Part shown: piece after piece, positions 35,555 through 45,041 of the stretch
How positions within the stretch are numbered: position 1 is the first letter of the stretch
Layout of the letters: the number at the start of each line of letters is the position of its first letter
Assembly (NCBI RefSeq): GCF_024397855.1
Contig: NZ_CP073343.1
Coordinates: forward strand, 1,984,001-2,048,000
Direction: 5' to 3'
Length of the DNA stretch: 64,000 nucleotides
Source of the DNA: Marinomonas rhizomae
GTDB taxonomy: Bacteria > Pseudomonadota > Gammaproteobacteria > Pseudomonadales > Marinomonadaceae
Notes under the pieces: generated by a model
Seen by the model: the letters and a program-made list of their open reading frames with translations, nothing else
The model's database searches: none
What the model was told of the DNA's origin: nothing
Program-made: the position numbers and the translations under genes

Positions 35555-36048
35555 TATTTTACTAGTTCAGCACTTTCGATGATCACGTCTTCAGCAGGCA
35601 CATCTTGATGACCTGATTTCATTGTGGTTTTCACTTCTTTGATTTTGTTAACGATATCCATGCCAGCTGTCACTTTACCAAACACAGCGTAGCCCCAACC
35701 GTCTGGAGTTTTGCTACGGTGGTTTAGGAAGCTGTTATCAGCAACGTTGATAAAGAACTGAGCAGATGCAGAATGTGGATCCATTGTGCGAGCCATCGCC
35801 AATGTACCGATTTCATTCTTAAGGCCGTTGTCTGCTTCGTTTTCAATGGCAGTGCGAGATTCTTTTTGCGTCATGCCTGGCTCAAAACCACCGCCTTGAA
35901 CCATGAAACCATTGATTACACGGTGAAAAATAACGCCGTCATAAAAACCAGATGTTACATAATCTTCAAAGTTTTTCGCTGACTTTGGGGCTTTTTCGTA
36001 ATCTAACTCAACGTGAATGTCACCGTGGTTTGTATGTAAAATGATCAT
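35554..36048 (-). CDS. ppiB: Peptidylprolyl isomerase B (cyclophilin)
   Basis: This 164-residue cyclophilin speeds proline cis-trans isomerisation in the cytoplasm; no signal peptide is present. Active-site elements are [13 protein letters not shown] (about 40-52), [17 protein letters not shown] (about 88-104) and [11 protein letters not shown]. The length is that of E. coli PpiB. It is the first gene of ppiB-lpxH. In Pseudomonas this pair is divergent from glnS; here queE, queC and an azl locus lie between. Confidence 0.96.
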   Translation of the reverse strand: MIILHTNHGDIHVELDYEKAPKSAKNFEDYVTSGFYDGVIFHRVINGFMVQGGGFEPGMTQKESRTAIENEADNGLKNEIGTLAMARTMDPHSASAQFFINVADNSFLNHRSKTPDGWGYAVFGKVTAGMDIVNKIKEVKTTMKSGHQDVPAEDVIIESAELVK

Positions 36049-36097
36049 TTAAGATTCCTTATAAAGTTAACGCGGTAATATAAAAATGTATTTATGT

Positions 36098-36748
36098 TCA
36101 ATCAATGTTGAGCATTTTATGTGTTTGTAAGCTAAGACGCCACCTTGGATGCGATAAACAATAGTGTAAAGTGGCTTGTTGGGTATCTATTAGTGGAATT
36201 TGATCTGCTGTTAAGTGACTTTGATCCATTGGCTGCAGATAAAAATGCTGAAAATCTAGGTTTTCAAATAACTCGGGCGAAAGGTGTGATTGCGGATACA
36301 CCAGCTTAAGTTCATTGCCTTTGGAGACAATCAAGGGCTTTGCGGTTTTTGGACTTACGCAAATCCAGTCAATTCCTTGTGGTAATTCCATTGTGCCATT
36401 GGTTTCAATCGCAATGGTGTAGTCATGACGTTTCATTTCAGCAATGAGTTCGTTGTCCAGTTGAAGCGCAGGTTCACCACCGGTAAAAACAACGTATTTA
36501 TGTCCTTGGCTTTCTGGCCAAAGAGCGTCGATATGAGATCGTAATTGTTGGGCGGTTTTGAACTTTCCGCCATTTTGGCCGTCTGTGCCGATAAAATCAG
36601 TATCACAGAATTGACATTCGGACTTGGCTCGCGTTTTTTCAAGACCAGACCATAGGTTGCAGCCGGTAAAACGACAAAATAGAGCAGGGCGTCCAGCGTG
36701 GGCACCTTCGCCTTGTAATGAATAAAAGGCTTCTTTAATAGAATACAT
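36098..36748 (-). CDS. queE: 7-carboxy-7-deazaguanine synthase QueE
   Basis: QueE is a radical-SAM enzyme that contracts 6-carboxytetrahydropterin to 7-carboxy-7-deazaguanine on the route to queuosine. The 216-residue protein has the gammaproteobacterial cluster motif CX14CX2C (Cys30, Cys45, Cys48) in place of CX3CX2C, and the SAM-binding GGEP segment (VFTGGEPALQ, about 86-95). It lies 157 bases downstream of queC on the same strand; both upstream regions share a sequence motif. Confidence 0.94.
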   Translation of the reverse strand: MYSIKEAFYSLQGEGAHAGRPALFCRFTGCNLWSGLEKTRAKSECQFCDTDFIGTDGQNGGKFKTAQQLRSHIDALWPESQGHKYVVFTGGEPALQLDNELIAEMKRHDYTIAIETNGTMELPQGIDWICVSPKTAKPLIVSKGNELKLVYPQSHLSPELFENLDFQHFYLQPMDQSHLTADQIPLIDTQQATLHYCLSHPRWRLSLQTHKMLNID

Positions 36749-36774
36749 TTGGTTATACCTATTACATCTCGAAA

Positions 36775-36810
36775 AACAGTCGAGGTAAGGGTGATAACTT
36801 TAGTTGATAA
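36775..36810 (-). promoter_or_regulatory. queE upstream motif shared with queC
   Basis: Given on the plus strand, this stretch contains AGGTAAGG and, 11 bases on, AGTTGATAA after a run of A residues. The same order, with a 4-base gap, occurs upstream of queC at 37604-37637. On the coding strand a small CTCGA/TCGAG hairpin follows. It could be a protein site or a leader RNA element. Confidence 0.4.
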
Positions 36811-36905
36811 TTTAATGGCTACATCGGTCATTTGTGGAACAAAAGCCAACAAGCCTTAAAACAAGCACACTAAAATCAGGGATAATTCTTTGTCTAACTT
36901 CTTGC

Positions 36906-37565
36906 TTAAGCTTCGTAATCAAGTGGGTCTTTTTTACCTTGCTCTGCAAAGGCTTCTAAGCGTTCACAACAGGCTCCACATTTACCACACGATTTTTCGC
37001 GACCGTTGTAACAAGTCCAAGTGTTGGCATAATCAAGCTTCATATCCAAACCGGCTTTTAAAATCTCACCTTTTGAAGCATGTAAAAAAGGTGTGACAAT
37101 TTCAACCGATTGATAGTTAGCAATCTTAGACACAGCATTCATGGCTTCGACAAATTCTGGACGGCAATCTGGATAGATATGATGATCTCCAGAGTGCGCA
37201 CCGTAATAGACTTTTCCAGCTTCTAATGAAACTGCGTACGCAATGGCCATGGAAAGTAAAACCATGTTGCGATTCGGTACTACAGTAGACTTCATATTGT
37301 CATCTTCGTAGTGGCCTTCGGGGATGTCAGCATCACTAGTAAGAGAAGAATTCGCCATTAAGCTATTAATAGCAGTGATATCGACGATTTTGTGGGGGAT
37401 ATCTAAGGCTTGGCAAACCTTGGCAGCAACATCTAATTCTTTGCTGTGCTTTTGTCCATAGTTAAAGGATAAAGCATAAACATCCAGTCCGTTTTCAATT
37501 GCTGTATTCAGAACGGTATATGAATCCATTCCTCCCGAATACACAACGACGGCTTTTTCAGACAT
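36906..37565 (-). CDS. queC: 7-cyano-7-deazaguanine synthase QueC
   Basis: QueC uses ATP and ammonia to turn 7-carboxy-7-deazaguanine into preQ0. The 219-residue protein has the PP-loop [11 protein letters not shown] (about 7-17), the conserved [10 protein letters not shown] (about 95-104) and the zinc cysteines in [14 protein letters not shown] (about 189-202). The ATG is followed by a typical SEKAVV start. With queE it makes a probable queuosine operon; queD and queF are not in the window. Confidence 0.96.
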   Translation of the reverse strand: MSEKAVVVYSGGMDSYTVLNTAIENGLDVYALSFNYGQKHSKELDVAAKVCQALDIPHKIVDITAINSLMANSSLTSDADIPEGHYEDDNMKSTVVPNRNMVLLSMAIAYAVSLEAGKVYYGAHSGDHHIYPDCRPEFVEAMNAVSKIANYQSVEIVTPFLHASKGEILKAGLDMKLDYANTWTCYNGREKSCGKCGACCERLEAFAEQGKKDPLDYEA

Positions 37566-37603
37566 TTTTTTGGTTCCTAAAGAGAAGCCTTAATAACAAT
37601 CAT

Positions 37604-37637
37604 AAAAAGACTGAGGTAAGGCGAGAGTTGATAAAGC
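37604..37637 (-). promoter_or_regulatory. queC upstream motif shared with queE
   Basis: On the plus strand this contains AAAAAGACTGAGGTAAGG, then CGAG and AGTTGATAA. The blocks AGGTAAGG and AGTTGATAA recur upstream of queE. On the coding strand TATACT, a fair -10, lies just upstream (near 37643-37648), so the motif would be at the start of the transcript. Confidence 0.4.
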
Positions 37638-37729
37638 GAGGAGTATAGCAGACAGACGTTCGATCCAACTAGAAAGCCAAGTTAAAACAAGACTTGTAAC
37701 ACTAGAAACTTTACGATATTTTTATATGC

Positions 37730-37741
37730 GTAACCAGTTAC
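37730..37741. promoter_or_regulatory. Inverted repeat GTAAC-CA-GTTAC, possible MarR operator
   Basis: This 12-bp inverted repeat lies 47 bases before the start of the MarR-GNAT gene, with one more GTAAC half-site at about 37695-37699. MarR regulators commonly bind short inverted repeats over their own promoter, so self-control of the MarR-azlC-azlD operon is plausible. Confidence 0.4.
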
Positions 37742-37788
37742 CTATTATTGGTGGCTTTTGTTTATCTTAATTATGGTTTGGAAGATCA

Positions 37789-38772
37789 ATGGAGCAGTTT
37801 GGTGTATTGACACTTGGTAGTCGATTAAAGCGATTAAGTGATCATTTGTTTATTCAAGTGCAAGAAATTTATTCTCAATGCGAGATTCCCATTTCAGCAA
37901 CATACTTTCCGATCCTTAGGTTGTTGCAGAAAACCGGAAGCTTATCTGTGATGGAGATTGCGGATAGGTTGCATCTTAGTCACCCGGCGGTGAGCAAACA
38001 AACCACTAAGATGATTAAAGAAAGTCTCTTAGAAAAAACAGTTGATGAGCAAGATCAGCGAAGGTCTTCCTTGCAGCTTTCTAAGCTTGGCTTAAGCGCT
38101 ATGCAGCGGGTAGAGCCTGTTCTGCAAGAAATGAGAATTATCCTTGAGAAAATGACGGCTTTTTCGAGTGAAAACTTTATGGATGCTTTGTCAATTTTGG
38201 AGTCAGAGGTTTTGAGTGGGAGTTTGGCGGATAAAGTGCTGGATCGTTTAGGCCCTATCGATATTGTCTTGCTAGAAGCTCAGCATGAAAAAGCCTTTTG
38301 TGACCTTAATATGGCGTGGCTAGAGCGCTACTTTCCACATCAGATTGCTGCTAAAGATCGAATGATATTGAGTAACCCGCAGCAAGAAATTATTCAGAAA
38401 GGTGGTGTGGTTTGGGTGGCGGTTCGTAAAACACAGCCTGTTGATTCAGTCGTTGGAACCATTGCTTTCTTGCCTTTGGAAGGCGGATCTTCAAACTATA
38501 AAAGGGGGGAAGTGTTCAAATTATCTGTTTCTGAGCATGCTCAAGGAAAGGGTGTGGCTCAAGACTTACTGTCAACAGCTATTGATTTTACTCAAAAACA
38601 AGACTTTTCAGTGTTGTCGTTAGAGACTGCTTCATGTTTAGACGCTGCAAGGCACCTTTATGATAAAAATGGCTTTGTAGAAAAGCCATTTCCTAGCCCT
38701 TCTTTATATACAAGAGCGGATGTCTATATGGAAAAGTCATTATTATCGAATGAGGGTAGAGTTGTTTTATGA
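37789..38772 (+). CDS. MarR-type regulator fused to GNAT acetyltransferase
   Basis: This 327-residue protein has an N-terminal MarR winged helix (about 1-140; LTLGSRLKRLSDHLF, MEIADRLHLSHPAVSKQ, DEQDQRRSS) and a C-terminal GNAT domain (about 160-315) with the acetyl-CoA loop SEHAQGKGVAQDLL (about 247-260) and a final LYDKNGFV. It could regulate by sensing acetyl-CoA or a substrate, or acetylate a small molecule. Its stop overlaps the azlC start (ATGA), so the natural target is the azlC-azlD exporter it is made with. Fusions of this kind are known, but their ligands are mostly not. Confidence 0.92.
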   Translation: MEQFGVLTLGSRLKRLSDHLFIQVQEIYSQCEIPISATYFPILRLLQKTGSLSVMEIADRLHLSHPAVSKQTTKMIKESLLEKTVDEQDQRRSSLQLSKLGLSAMQRVEPVLQEMRIILEKMTAFSSENFMDALSILESEVLSGSLADKVLDRLGPIDIVLLEAQHEKAFCDLNMAWLERYFPHQIAAKDRMILSNPQQEIIQKGGVVWVAVRKTQPVDSVVGTIAFLPLEGGSSNYKRGEVFKLSVSEHAQGKGVAQDLLSTAIDFTQKQDFSVLSLETASCLDAARHLYDKNGFVEKPFPSPSLYTRADVYMEKSLLSNEGRVVL

Positions 38773-39503
38773 ACACAATGCAAGATATGCGTCGAGGCGC
38801 TGTAGCCTCGATACCTATGATTATTGGCGGCATTCCTTTTGGGTTGCTGTTTGGTTCCTTGGCGTCTAGTTACGGTTTGAGTCCATGGTTTGCAGTTGCC
38901 ATGTCGGCTGTTGTGTTTGCTGGTTCAGCGCAGTTTGTTGCGCTGGGGTTGATTGCCTTGCATGCACCTATTTGGGTGATTGTATCGACCACTTTTATTG
39001 TTAACCTTCGACATCTTTTATACGCTGCGGATCTGGTGAAGTTTGTGAAGCATTTGCCAATGCCCATGCGTGTGATTATGGGGTTTGGATTGATTGATGA
39101 AACCTATGCGGCCGTTCGTCCAATGTATGAAGTGGGAGCGGCGGATGAAAAAAATGGACACAAAGTCTACCTCGGTTCGTTTCTTTCCTTTTATGTGATG
39201 TGGAATGTGACCACCATTTTAGGTGTGCTGTCTGGTGAGCTTATTCCTGGGATGAGCGAATGGGGGTTGGAGTTTGCAATGGTGGCGACCTTTATAGGTA
39301 TCATTACGCCCTATTTAAAGCACAGGGCATTTTGGTTGTGCTTGTTAAGTGCTGGAGTATCTTCGATTCTTCTATCTGGGTTGCCTAATAATTTGGGGCT
39401 TTTGGTGTCTGCGGTAATAGGTGTAGTAATGGGATTTGTGAGTGATTCTTCTAGTAAAACCATTTCAGACTCGGACGACAGTATACAAGAGGTGAGCAAA
39501 TGA
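38769..39503 (+). CDS. azlC: AzlC family branched-chain amino acid permease subunit
   Basis: AzlC is the large membrane subunit of the AzlCD exporter, known to move branched-chain amino acids or analogues such as 4-azaleucine out of the cell. The 244-residue protein has six or more membrane segments and the family blocks PMIIGGIPFGLLFGSLA (about 16-32), VFAGSAQFVALGLI (about 49-62) and FGLIDETYA (about 106-114). It overlaps both its upstream MarR-GNAT gene and the downstream azlD by four bases. Confidence 0.92.
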   Translation: MNTMQDMRRGAVASIPMIIGGIPFGLLFGSLASSYGLSPWFAVAMSAVVFAGSAQFVALGLIALHAPIWVIVSTTFIVNLRHLLYAADLVKFVKHLPMPMRVIMGFGLIDETYAAVRPMYEVGAADEKNGHKVYLGSFLSFYVMWNVTTILGVLSGELIPGMSEWGLEFAMVATFIGIITPYLKHRAFWLCLLSAGVSSILLSGLPNNLGLLVSAVIGVVMGFVSDSSSKTISDSDDSIQEVSK

Positions 39504-39829
39504 CGGTATGGCAAAGCGTTTTAATTATCATAGGTATGTTTGCTGTCACCTTTGGTGTGCGGTTTGTGCTGTTTGCTAGAGCGGATAAAGTGGTCATGCC
39601 CGCTTTTATTGAAAGAGCACTGAAGTTTGTTCCTGTAGCTGTACTCACAGCCATTATAACTCCGATGATCCTAATGCCAAATCAACATATGGATTTGTCT
39701 CTGTCCAACCCTTGTTTGCTTGGTGCGTTTGCGGCTTTTATTGTCGGTATTTGGCGTCAGCAGCAATTGCTAACTATTCTAGTGGGCGTTTTGGTTTTTT
39801 TTGTGGCGAAATATGGTTTTTCTTTATAA
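39500..39829 (+). CDS. azlD: AzlD family branched-chain amino acid permease subunit
   Basis: AzlD is the small partner of AzlC. This 109-residue protein has four membrane segments and the family's conserved FVPVAVLTAIITPMIL (about 43-58), which follows a short loop after R-AL. It starts within the azlC stop (ATGA). No terminator is seen before glnS, whose start lies 111 bases downstream. Confidence 0.9.
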   Translation: MTVWQSVLIIIGMFAVTFGVRFVLFARADKVVMPAFIERALKFVPVAVLTAIITPMILMPNQHMDLSLSNPCLLGAFAAFIVGIWRQQQLLTILVGVLVFFVAKYGFSL

Positions 39830-39940
39830 AAAAGAGAAAAGATTTTCTGCTCAATATCCCATGCAAACCTAAATACTATATACTTGCCGGTCAAAGTAAC
39901 AATATTGTTAGACCAACACTTATCGGGACTTACATCAAAC

Positions 39941-41614
39941 ATGTCAGAAACGTCTAAACCAGGTAATTTCATTACCCAAATCATTGATAAAGATAACGAA
40001 TCAGGCAAACATGGCGGTAAGGTTCTTACTCGCTTCCCACCTGAACCAAATGGCTACTTACACATCGGTCATGCTAAATCCATTTGCCTTAACTTTGGCT
40101 TAGCGCAGCGTTACAACGGTCAATGTAATCTACGTTTCGATGACACTAACCCAGAGAAGGAAAGTGTTGAATACATTGAATCGATCAAAAAAGACGTAGA
40201 GTGGCTAGGGTTTGAGTGGAAAGATGAACCTAAGTTCGCTTCTGACTATTTTGACCAGTTGTTTGATTTTGCTGTACAGCTTGTTCAAGCTGGCAAAGCC
40301 TACGTCTGTGAATTAAATGCAGAGCAGATGCGTGAATACCGTGGCACGTTAAAAGAGCCAGGCAAGAATAGTCCGTTCCGCGATCGTACCGTTGAAGAAA
40401 ATATGGCCATTTTTATGGACATGAAAAACGGGAAGTACAAAGACGGCGAAGTTGTTTTACGTGCCAAAATTGACATGGCTAGCCCAAACATCAATATGCG
40501 TGACCCTATAATCTATCGCGTTCGTCACGTACATCACCACCAAACAGGTGACAAATGGTGTGTCTATCCAATGTATGACTTCACACATTGCTTGTCTGAT
40601 GCGTTGGAAAACATTACTCACTCTGTGTGTACATTAGAATTTCAAGACCACCGCCCATTGTACGATTGGGTCTTAGATACACTAAAGACTGCTCATCCGC
40701 AGCAAATTGAATTTGCCCGTTTGAACTTGAACTACACAGTAACAAGTAAACGTAAGCTAAAACAGCTAGTGGATGAAAAGCATGTCCATGGTTGGGATGA
40801 TCCTCGTATGCCAACCATTTCCGGCTTGCGTCGTCGTGGTTATACTTCTTTGTCTATCCGTAACTTTTGTGAGCGTATTGGTGTGACTAAGTCTGACAGT
40901 GTTGTGGATGTCGGTATGCTAGAGCACGCAATTCGTGAAGATTTGGATGCAAGTGCAAATCGTGCCATGGTTGTGCTAAATCCTATTAAGGTGACCTTGA
41001 CCAATTACCCAACAGACAAAGAAGAAATCTTCAATGTTGGCAATCATCCTAAAAATGAAGAAGCGGGCACTCGTGAAGTACCGTTTAGCAAAGAGCTATA
41101 CATTGACGCTGCGGATTTTGCTGAAGTGCCTCCTCGTAAGTGGAAGCGTTTGACACTTGATGGTGCGGTTCGTCTACGTGGCGGTTACGTGATTACTTGC
41201 GATGAAGCGATTAAAAACGAAGCTGGAGAAGTGATCGAGCTACTTTGTCGTTATGATGAAAATACCCTTGGTGTTAACCCAGAAGGTTATAAGCCAAAAG
41301 GCGTTATTCATTGGGTGAGTGCGAAACACGCGGTAGACGCAACAGTGAATCTTTATGATCGTTTGTTCGTAAATGAAGCGCCTGATGCAAACTATGAAGA
41401 TAAAACTTTCTTGGACTTTATTAATCCAGAGTCTTTGACTGTATTAACCAATGCCAAAATTGAGCCTTCCTTGGTGAAATCTGACAAAGGTCAGGGCTTC
41501 CAGTTTGAGCGTGAAGGCTACTTCTGCCGTGACTTGAAAGATGACGGTATGGTATTTAACCTTACTGTGACACTACGTGATTCTTGGGCGAAAATCGAAG
41601 CGAAAGGAAATTAA
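39941..41614 (+). CDS. glnS: Glutaminyl-tRNA synthetase
   Basis: GlnRS charges tRNA-Gln with glutamine. The 557-residue class I enzyme has [15 protein letters not shown] with HIGH at 41-44, the KMSKS equivalent VTSKRKL near 266-272, and the C-terminal beta-barrel anticodon domain (about 340-550). The ATG at 39941 gives the normal N-terminus; an upstream frame to 39884 is not supported. cysS starts four bases after its stop codon, forming a glnS-cysS operon as in pseudomonads. Confidence 0.97.
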   Translation: MSETSKPGNFITQIIDKDNESGKHGGKVLTRFPPEPNGYLHIGHAKSICLNFGLAQRYNGQCNLRFDDTNPEKESVEYIESIKKDVEWLGFEWKDEPKFASDYFDQLFDFAVQLVQAGKAYVCELNAEQMREYRGTLKEPGKNSPFRDRTVEENMAIFMDMKNGKYKDGEVVLRAKIDMASPNINMRDPIIYRVRHVHHHQTGDKWCVYPMYDFTHCLSDALENITHSVCTLEFQDHRPLYDWVLDTLKTAHPQQIEFARLNLNYTVTSKRKLKQLVDEKHVHGWDDPRMPTISGLRRRGYTSLSIRNFCERIGVTKSDSVVDVGMLEHAIREDLDASANRAMVVLNPIKVTLTNYPTDKEEIFNVGNHPKNEEAGTREVPFSKELYIDAADFAEVPPRKWKRLTLDGAVRLRGGYVITCDEAIKNEAGEVIELLCRYDENTLGVNPEGYKPKGVIHWVSAKHAVDATVNLYDRLFVNEAPDANYEDKTFLDFINPESLTVLTNAKIEPSLVKSDKGQGFQFEREGYFCRDLKDDGMVFNLTVTLRDSWAKIEAKGN

Positions 41615-41618
41615 GCGC

Positions 41619-43001
41619 ATGTTGAAGGTTTACAACACCCTAAGTGGGAAGAAAGAAATTTTCAAACCAATCGAAGAAGGCAAAGTAGGTATGTATGTCT
41701 GTGGTAACACGGTATACGACTTCTGCCACATTGGTCATGCGCGCGCGATGATTTCTTTTGATATTATTTCTCGTTTTATTCGGCACCTAGGTTATGAGCT
41801 CAATTACGTTCGTAACATTACCGATGTTGATGACAAGATCATTAAACGAGCTGAAGAAAATAGTGAATCAACTCAGTCTTTGACTGAGCGTATGATTGCA
41901 GCGCAACGCGAAGATGAATTACGCCTTGGTAATAAAATGCCGGACCGTGAACCAAAAGCCACTGAGTTCATGCAGGAAATTATCGATATGGTGCAAATTC
42001 TTATTGATAAAGGTTTTGCTTATCAGGGCACTTCTGGCGATGTTTATTACCGAGCAACTAAATTCAAAGATTACGGTAAATTAAACAACCGGAAGCTTGA
42101 AGATATGTTGGCTGGTGCACGTATTGATGTTGAAGTGGCAAAAGAGCACCCTGCAGACTTTGTTTTGTGGAAGCAGGCAAAAACGGGCGAAGTTTCTTGG
42201 GCTTCTCCATGGGGTGATGGTCGACCTGGTTGGCACATTGAATGTTCTGCAATGTCGACGAATTGCCTTGGCAGTCATTTTGATATTCATGGTGGTGGTC
42301 CAGATCTTAAATTTCCGCATCATGAAAACGAAATAGCTCAATCAGAAGCGGCGACCGGCAAAGACTATGTGAATTACTGGATGCACTGTGGCGCAGTACG
42401 CGTTAATAATGAAAAAATGTCTAAGTCTTTAGGTAATTTTTTTACGGTGCGTGATGTATTGGCTAAGTTTAATCCTGAAGTCGTTCGTTACCTGATGGTT
42501 TCAAGTCAATATCGCAGTGCGATTGATTACTCCGATCAAAGTTTGTCAGAGGCTAAGGTTGCTCTAGAGCGCCTGTATACCGCTCTGCGTCAGCAGCCAG
42601 TTGCAGGGGAGTATGAGCCAACGGCCTTCACTGAGCGCTTCGAAGAGGCGATGAAGGACGATTTCAACACAGCGGTTGCTGTTTCTGTTTTGTTTGAACT
42701 TGTGCGTGAGCTAAATAAAGCCAAAACAGAAGATGTGAATAAAGCTTCTGCGTTAGCTGCTGAATTACGATTCTTAGCCGAGTTGTTAGGTTTGCTTTAT
42801 CAAGATCCTGAGTACTTTTTACAAAACAGTACTGTTTCTGAGGGGTTGAATGAATCTGCAATACAGGCCTTGATCGACGCAAGAACGCAGGCGCGTAAAG
42901 ATAAAAACTTTGCACGTAGTGATGAGATTCGAGACGAATTAGCTAGCCAAGGCATTGAACTGCTTGATAGCCGTGAAGGAACGACTTGGACCAGAAGTTA
43001 A
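41619..43001 (+). CDS. cysS: Cysteinyl-tRNA synthetase
   Basis: CysRS charges tRNA-Cys. The 460-residue class I enzyme has the zinc cysteine C28 in YVCGNTVYD, HIGH at 37-40, the zinc segment WHIECSAMS (about 205-213) and KMSKS near 265-269. It follows glnS by four bases; the frame reads back into glnS, but the ATG at 41619 gives the standard start MLKVYNTLSGKK. A terminator lies 23 bases past its stop. Confidence 0.97.
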   Translation: MLKVYNTLSGKKEIFKPIEEGKVGMYVCGNTVYDFCHIGHARAMISFDIISRFIRHLGYELNYVRNITDVDDKIIKRAEENSESTQSLTERMIAAQREDELRLGNKMPDREPKATEFMQEIIDMVQILIDKGFAYQGTSGDVYYRATKFKDYGKLNNRKLEDMLAGARIDVEVAKEHPADFVLWKQAKTGEVSWASPWGDGRPGWHIECSAMSTNCLGSHFDIHGGGPDLKFPHHENEIAQSEAATGKDYVNYWMHCGAVRVNNEKMSKSLGNFFTVRDVLAKFNPEVVRYLMVSSQYRSAIDYSDQSLSEAKVALERLYTALRQQPVAGEYEPTAFTERFEEAMKDDFNTAVAVSVLFELVRELNKAKTEDVNKASALAAELRFLAELLGLLYQDPEYFLQNSTVSEGLNESAIQALIDARTQARKDKNFARSDEIRDELASQGIELLDSREGTTWTRS

Positions 43002-43024
43002 AGCGTTAGTTTGTGAGTACAAAT

Positions 43025-43052
43025 AAAGGCGATGTGAGCATCGCCTTTTTTA
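43025..43052 (+). terminator. Terminator after cysS
   Basis: The stem AAAGGCGATG / CATCGCCTTT with a TGAG loop is followed by T residues. On the minus strand it may also serve the uspA transcript, which ends 19 bases away. Confidence 0.9.
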
Positions 43053-43070
43053 TTGTGCGTTCAAAGTGTG

Positions 43071-43511
43071 TTAATCGCTGTCTTTTACCACTTTAACGGC
43101 CAGTACATCGCATGGTGCGCCATGTAGAACGCCATTTGCTGTAGAGCCTAGCAATAGAGCAAGACCATGACGACCATGGCTGCCTACAACAATTAGATCA
43201 ACGCGTTTTTCTTCAGCAATGCGGTGTATCTCGCTTTCTATGCCACCTTGTGAAATGCAGCTTTCCTGAACAGGAACGTCCAGTTGAGCTTCTAGGATGG
43301 CGATGCGTTCTTTGGCTGTTTCTTGCAATTGCGCTTGGATGTCTGTGATATCGATTGGAACATCGCCACCATAGGCATAATTAAGTGATTCGATGACATG
43401 AAGTATGGTAAGTTCCGCACCCGTTGCTTTGCACAGTGCAACGGCTTTGTTAGCAACCTTGATACTTTCGTCGGTTAAGTCAACAGCGAGTAAAATTCTG
43501 TTATACATCAT
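43071..43511 (-). CDS. Universal stress protein (UspA family)
   Basis: This 146-residue single-domain protein has the ATP-binding signature at its end: VVGSHGRHGLALLLGST (G-x2-G-x9-G-S type, about 108-124). The start NRILLAVDLTDES is typical. USPs aid survival in stress and growth arrest; the exact role is not known. The ATG at 43511 is chosen since GGAGGTGTTCT lies just before it; the frame extends to 43535 without support. Confidence 0.92.
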   Translation of the reverse strand: MMYNRILLAVDLTDESIKVANKAVALCKATGAELTILHVIESLNYAYGGDVPIDITDIQAQLQETAKERIAILEAQLDVPVQESCISQGGIESEIHRIAEEKRVDLIVVGSHGRHGLALLLGSTANGVLHGAPCDVLAVKVVKDSD

Positions 43512-43573
43512 AGAACACCTCCAAATTTGGCTCATTTACTTATTTTAGTTCAAAACTAGAGAGACATTAAAAT

Positions 43574-44062
43574 ATGACCGCTCTTATCGTTATTTTTATT
43601 ACTTTATCTTTAATGGGGTCGGCGTTATGGATAATGCCGCCTAAAAAAGAGCGTCAGCGCATGGATTTACGTATGCATGCTCGAAAACTTGGCCTTACTG
43701 TTCAGCTTACATCAATTGACCTTCCTGACAAGTGGGATAAATCATTGATTCGTCAAAAAACAGTCGCTTACTCTTTTTATCGTTTGAAACCCGTTACTTC
43801 CTTGCCTGATTGTATTTGGCTGTTGCCTTATGAAGTATGGAAATATAATGCCTTGGTTGACGGCTGGTGGTCTAGTAAATTATTTATACTGACGGCTGAT
43901 GCTAAAAAAGTGTTGGAAAAGCATGGCGCATTACTGGCTGGGATTAAAGTAACGCAGGGAAGTGTCTCTATATATTGGGATGAGTCGGGTGATGAAGAAA
44001 CTCTGGATGAATTGTCGTCATTAATTTATTCATTGGTAGAGGTGAAAAGCGTCACAGCTTAG
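43574..44062 (+). CDS. Membrane-anchored protein of unknown function
   Basis: This 162-residue protein has one N-terminal membrane segment (about 3-20, ending WIMPPKKERQR) and a cytoplasmic domain with a basic start (MDLRMHARKLGL) and several Trp residues (IWLLPYEVWKYN, GWWSSK). Similar proteins occur in pseudomonads next to topA region genes and are sometimes labelled YajC-like because of the single anchor, but the rest of the sequence does not support a translocase role. It is divergent from uspA with 62 bases between starts. Confidence 0.8.
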   Translation: MTALIVIFITLSLMGSALWIMPPKKERQRMDLRMHARKLGLTVQLTSIDLPDKWDKSLIRQKTVAYSFYRLKPVTSLPDCIWLLPYEVWKYNALVDGWWSSKLFILTADAKKVLEKHGALLAGIKVTQGSVSIYWDESGDEETLDELSSLIYSLVEVKSVTA

Positions 44063-44098
44063 CGTCACGCTCTACGATCTGAAGTTTATAGGTAAGTG

Positions 44099-44851
44099 TT
44101 AAGAGCTCTTAGGCAGTTCCAAGTTTTTAATTAACTCGGTTAATGCTTCTTCCGGATTCTCGCTTGCCTCCATGGCGGCAATGGTTGGCGACAGAATTTC
44201 TTTCATTCGATCGGTGATGAAGTTTTTTAACGTGTTTTTTTCTGGGCGTTCTGTTGCATCTGATTTAAGGTGTGACAAGATGACGCCATAAAGCGTTTGG
44301 GCGACGCGCATGTCCCCACCAGCAAAGTTTTTATTCGCTTGAACCACTTGGCGATTTAGCTGAATCCATAGATTGAGCCAGCGAAGATATTCATAACAGG
44401 CTTGATAATGGGTGTTACTAATACGTCCTTTACGACGTAAATAGAGCAACATTTTAGCGAGTTTGGTAAGGCGTTCTTTATAGTTACTTTTTTCTTGAAA
44501 GCTAAATGCTTCGGGCTCTGGATTGAATGGAATAGGGTCGTTGTTTCTGTTTTCTTCGGCAGTTGCAATGCGAACTTCAATTTTTTCAGGGTCATCGGAA
44601 TATTGCAGAAGCTCTCGAAGTGTGTCTAGATAGAAATCATAAAGCACTTCAGTAGCAATGGTATCGGTATTAATATCTTTTAAACCGCGAATATGTTGTT
44701 CAACGCGATCTGCGCGATTTGATAATTGCAATTGTTTTACACGACGTTCGGTGATTTCTTTTTCTTTTTGGTGGGCACGTGATCCAATGACCACTGACAA
44801 AAGTACAATGATGATCAAGAATGCAATTGTTAATATTTGAAGAGTAGCCAT
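44099..44851 (-). CDS. Membrane-anchored coiled-coil protein of unknown function
   Basis: This 250-residue protein has an N-terminal membrane segment (about 5-23), then a long helical, charged region (about 28-75, with alternating Lys, Glu, Arg and Leu) that is probably a coiled coil, and a helical C-terminal domain (about 125-250). It has almost no Cys. I do not recognise a functional family. It is divergent from topA with 190 bases between them, and converges on the preceding anchored protein. Confidence 0.8.
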   Translation of the reverse strand: MATLQILTIAFLIIIVLLSVVIGSRAHQKEKEITERRVKQLQLSNRADRVEQHIRGLKDINTDTIATEVLYDFYLDTLRELLQYSDDPEKIEVRIATAEENRNNDPIPFNPEPEAFSFQEKSNYKERLTKLAKMLLYLRRKGRISNTHYQACYEYLRWLNLWIQLNRQVVQANKNFAGGDMRVAQTLYGVILSHLKSDATERPEKNTLKNFITDRMKEILSPTIAAMEASENPEEALTELIKNLELPKSS

Positions 44852-45041
44852 GATTGTCCTTAAGCAACGAATTCAGTATGTTAAATAAGAAATACTAAGT
44901 TCAGCAAGATTTAATGTGTGAAACAATACAGGGATCCCTTGTCATATAAAAGATGTTTACTTAATATCAGCGCCCCTAGAGATTAAACTTCGTGCAACGT
45001 GGATTTGCAGACCTACTTTATTAAAAGGCTTACACAGTTCA

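Noticed and set aside
36775..37637. preQ1 riboswitch ahead of queC or queE
   Set aside because: The sequences do not fit the preQ1-I pattern; only a shared short motif is seen.
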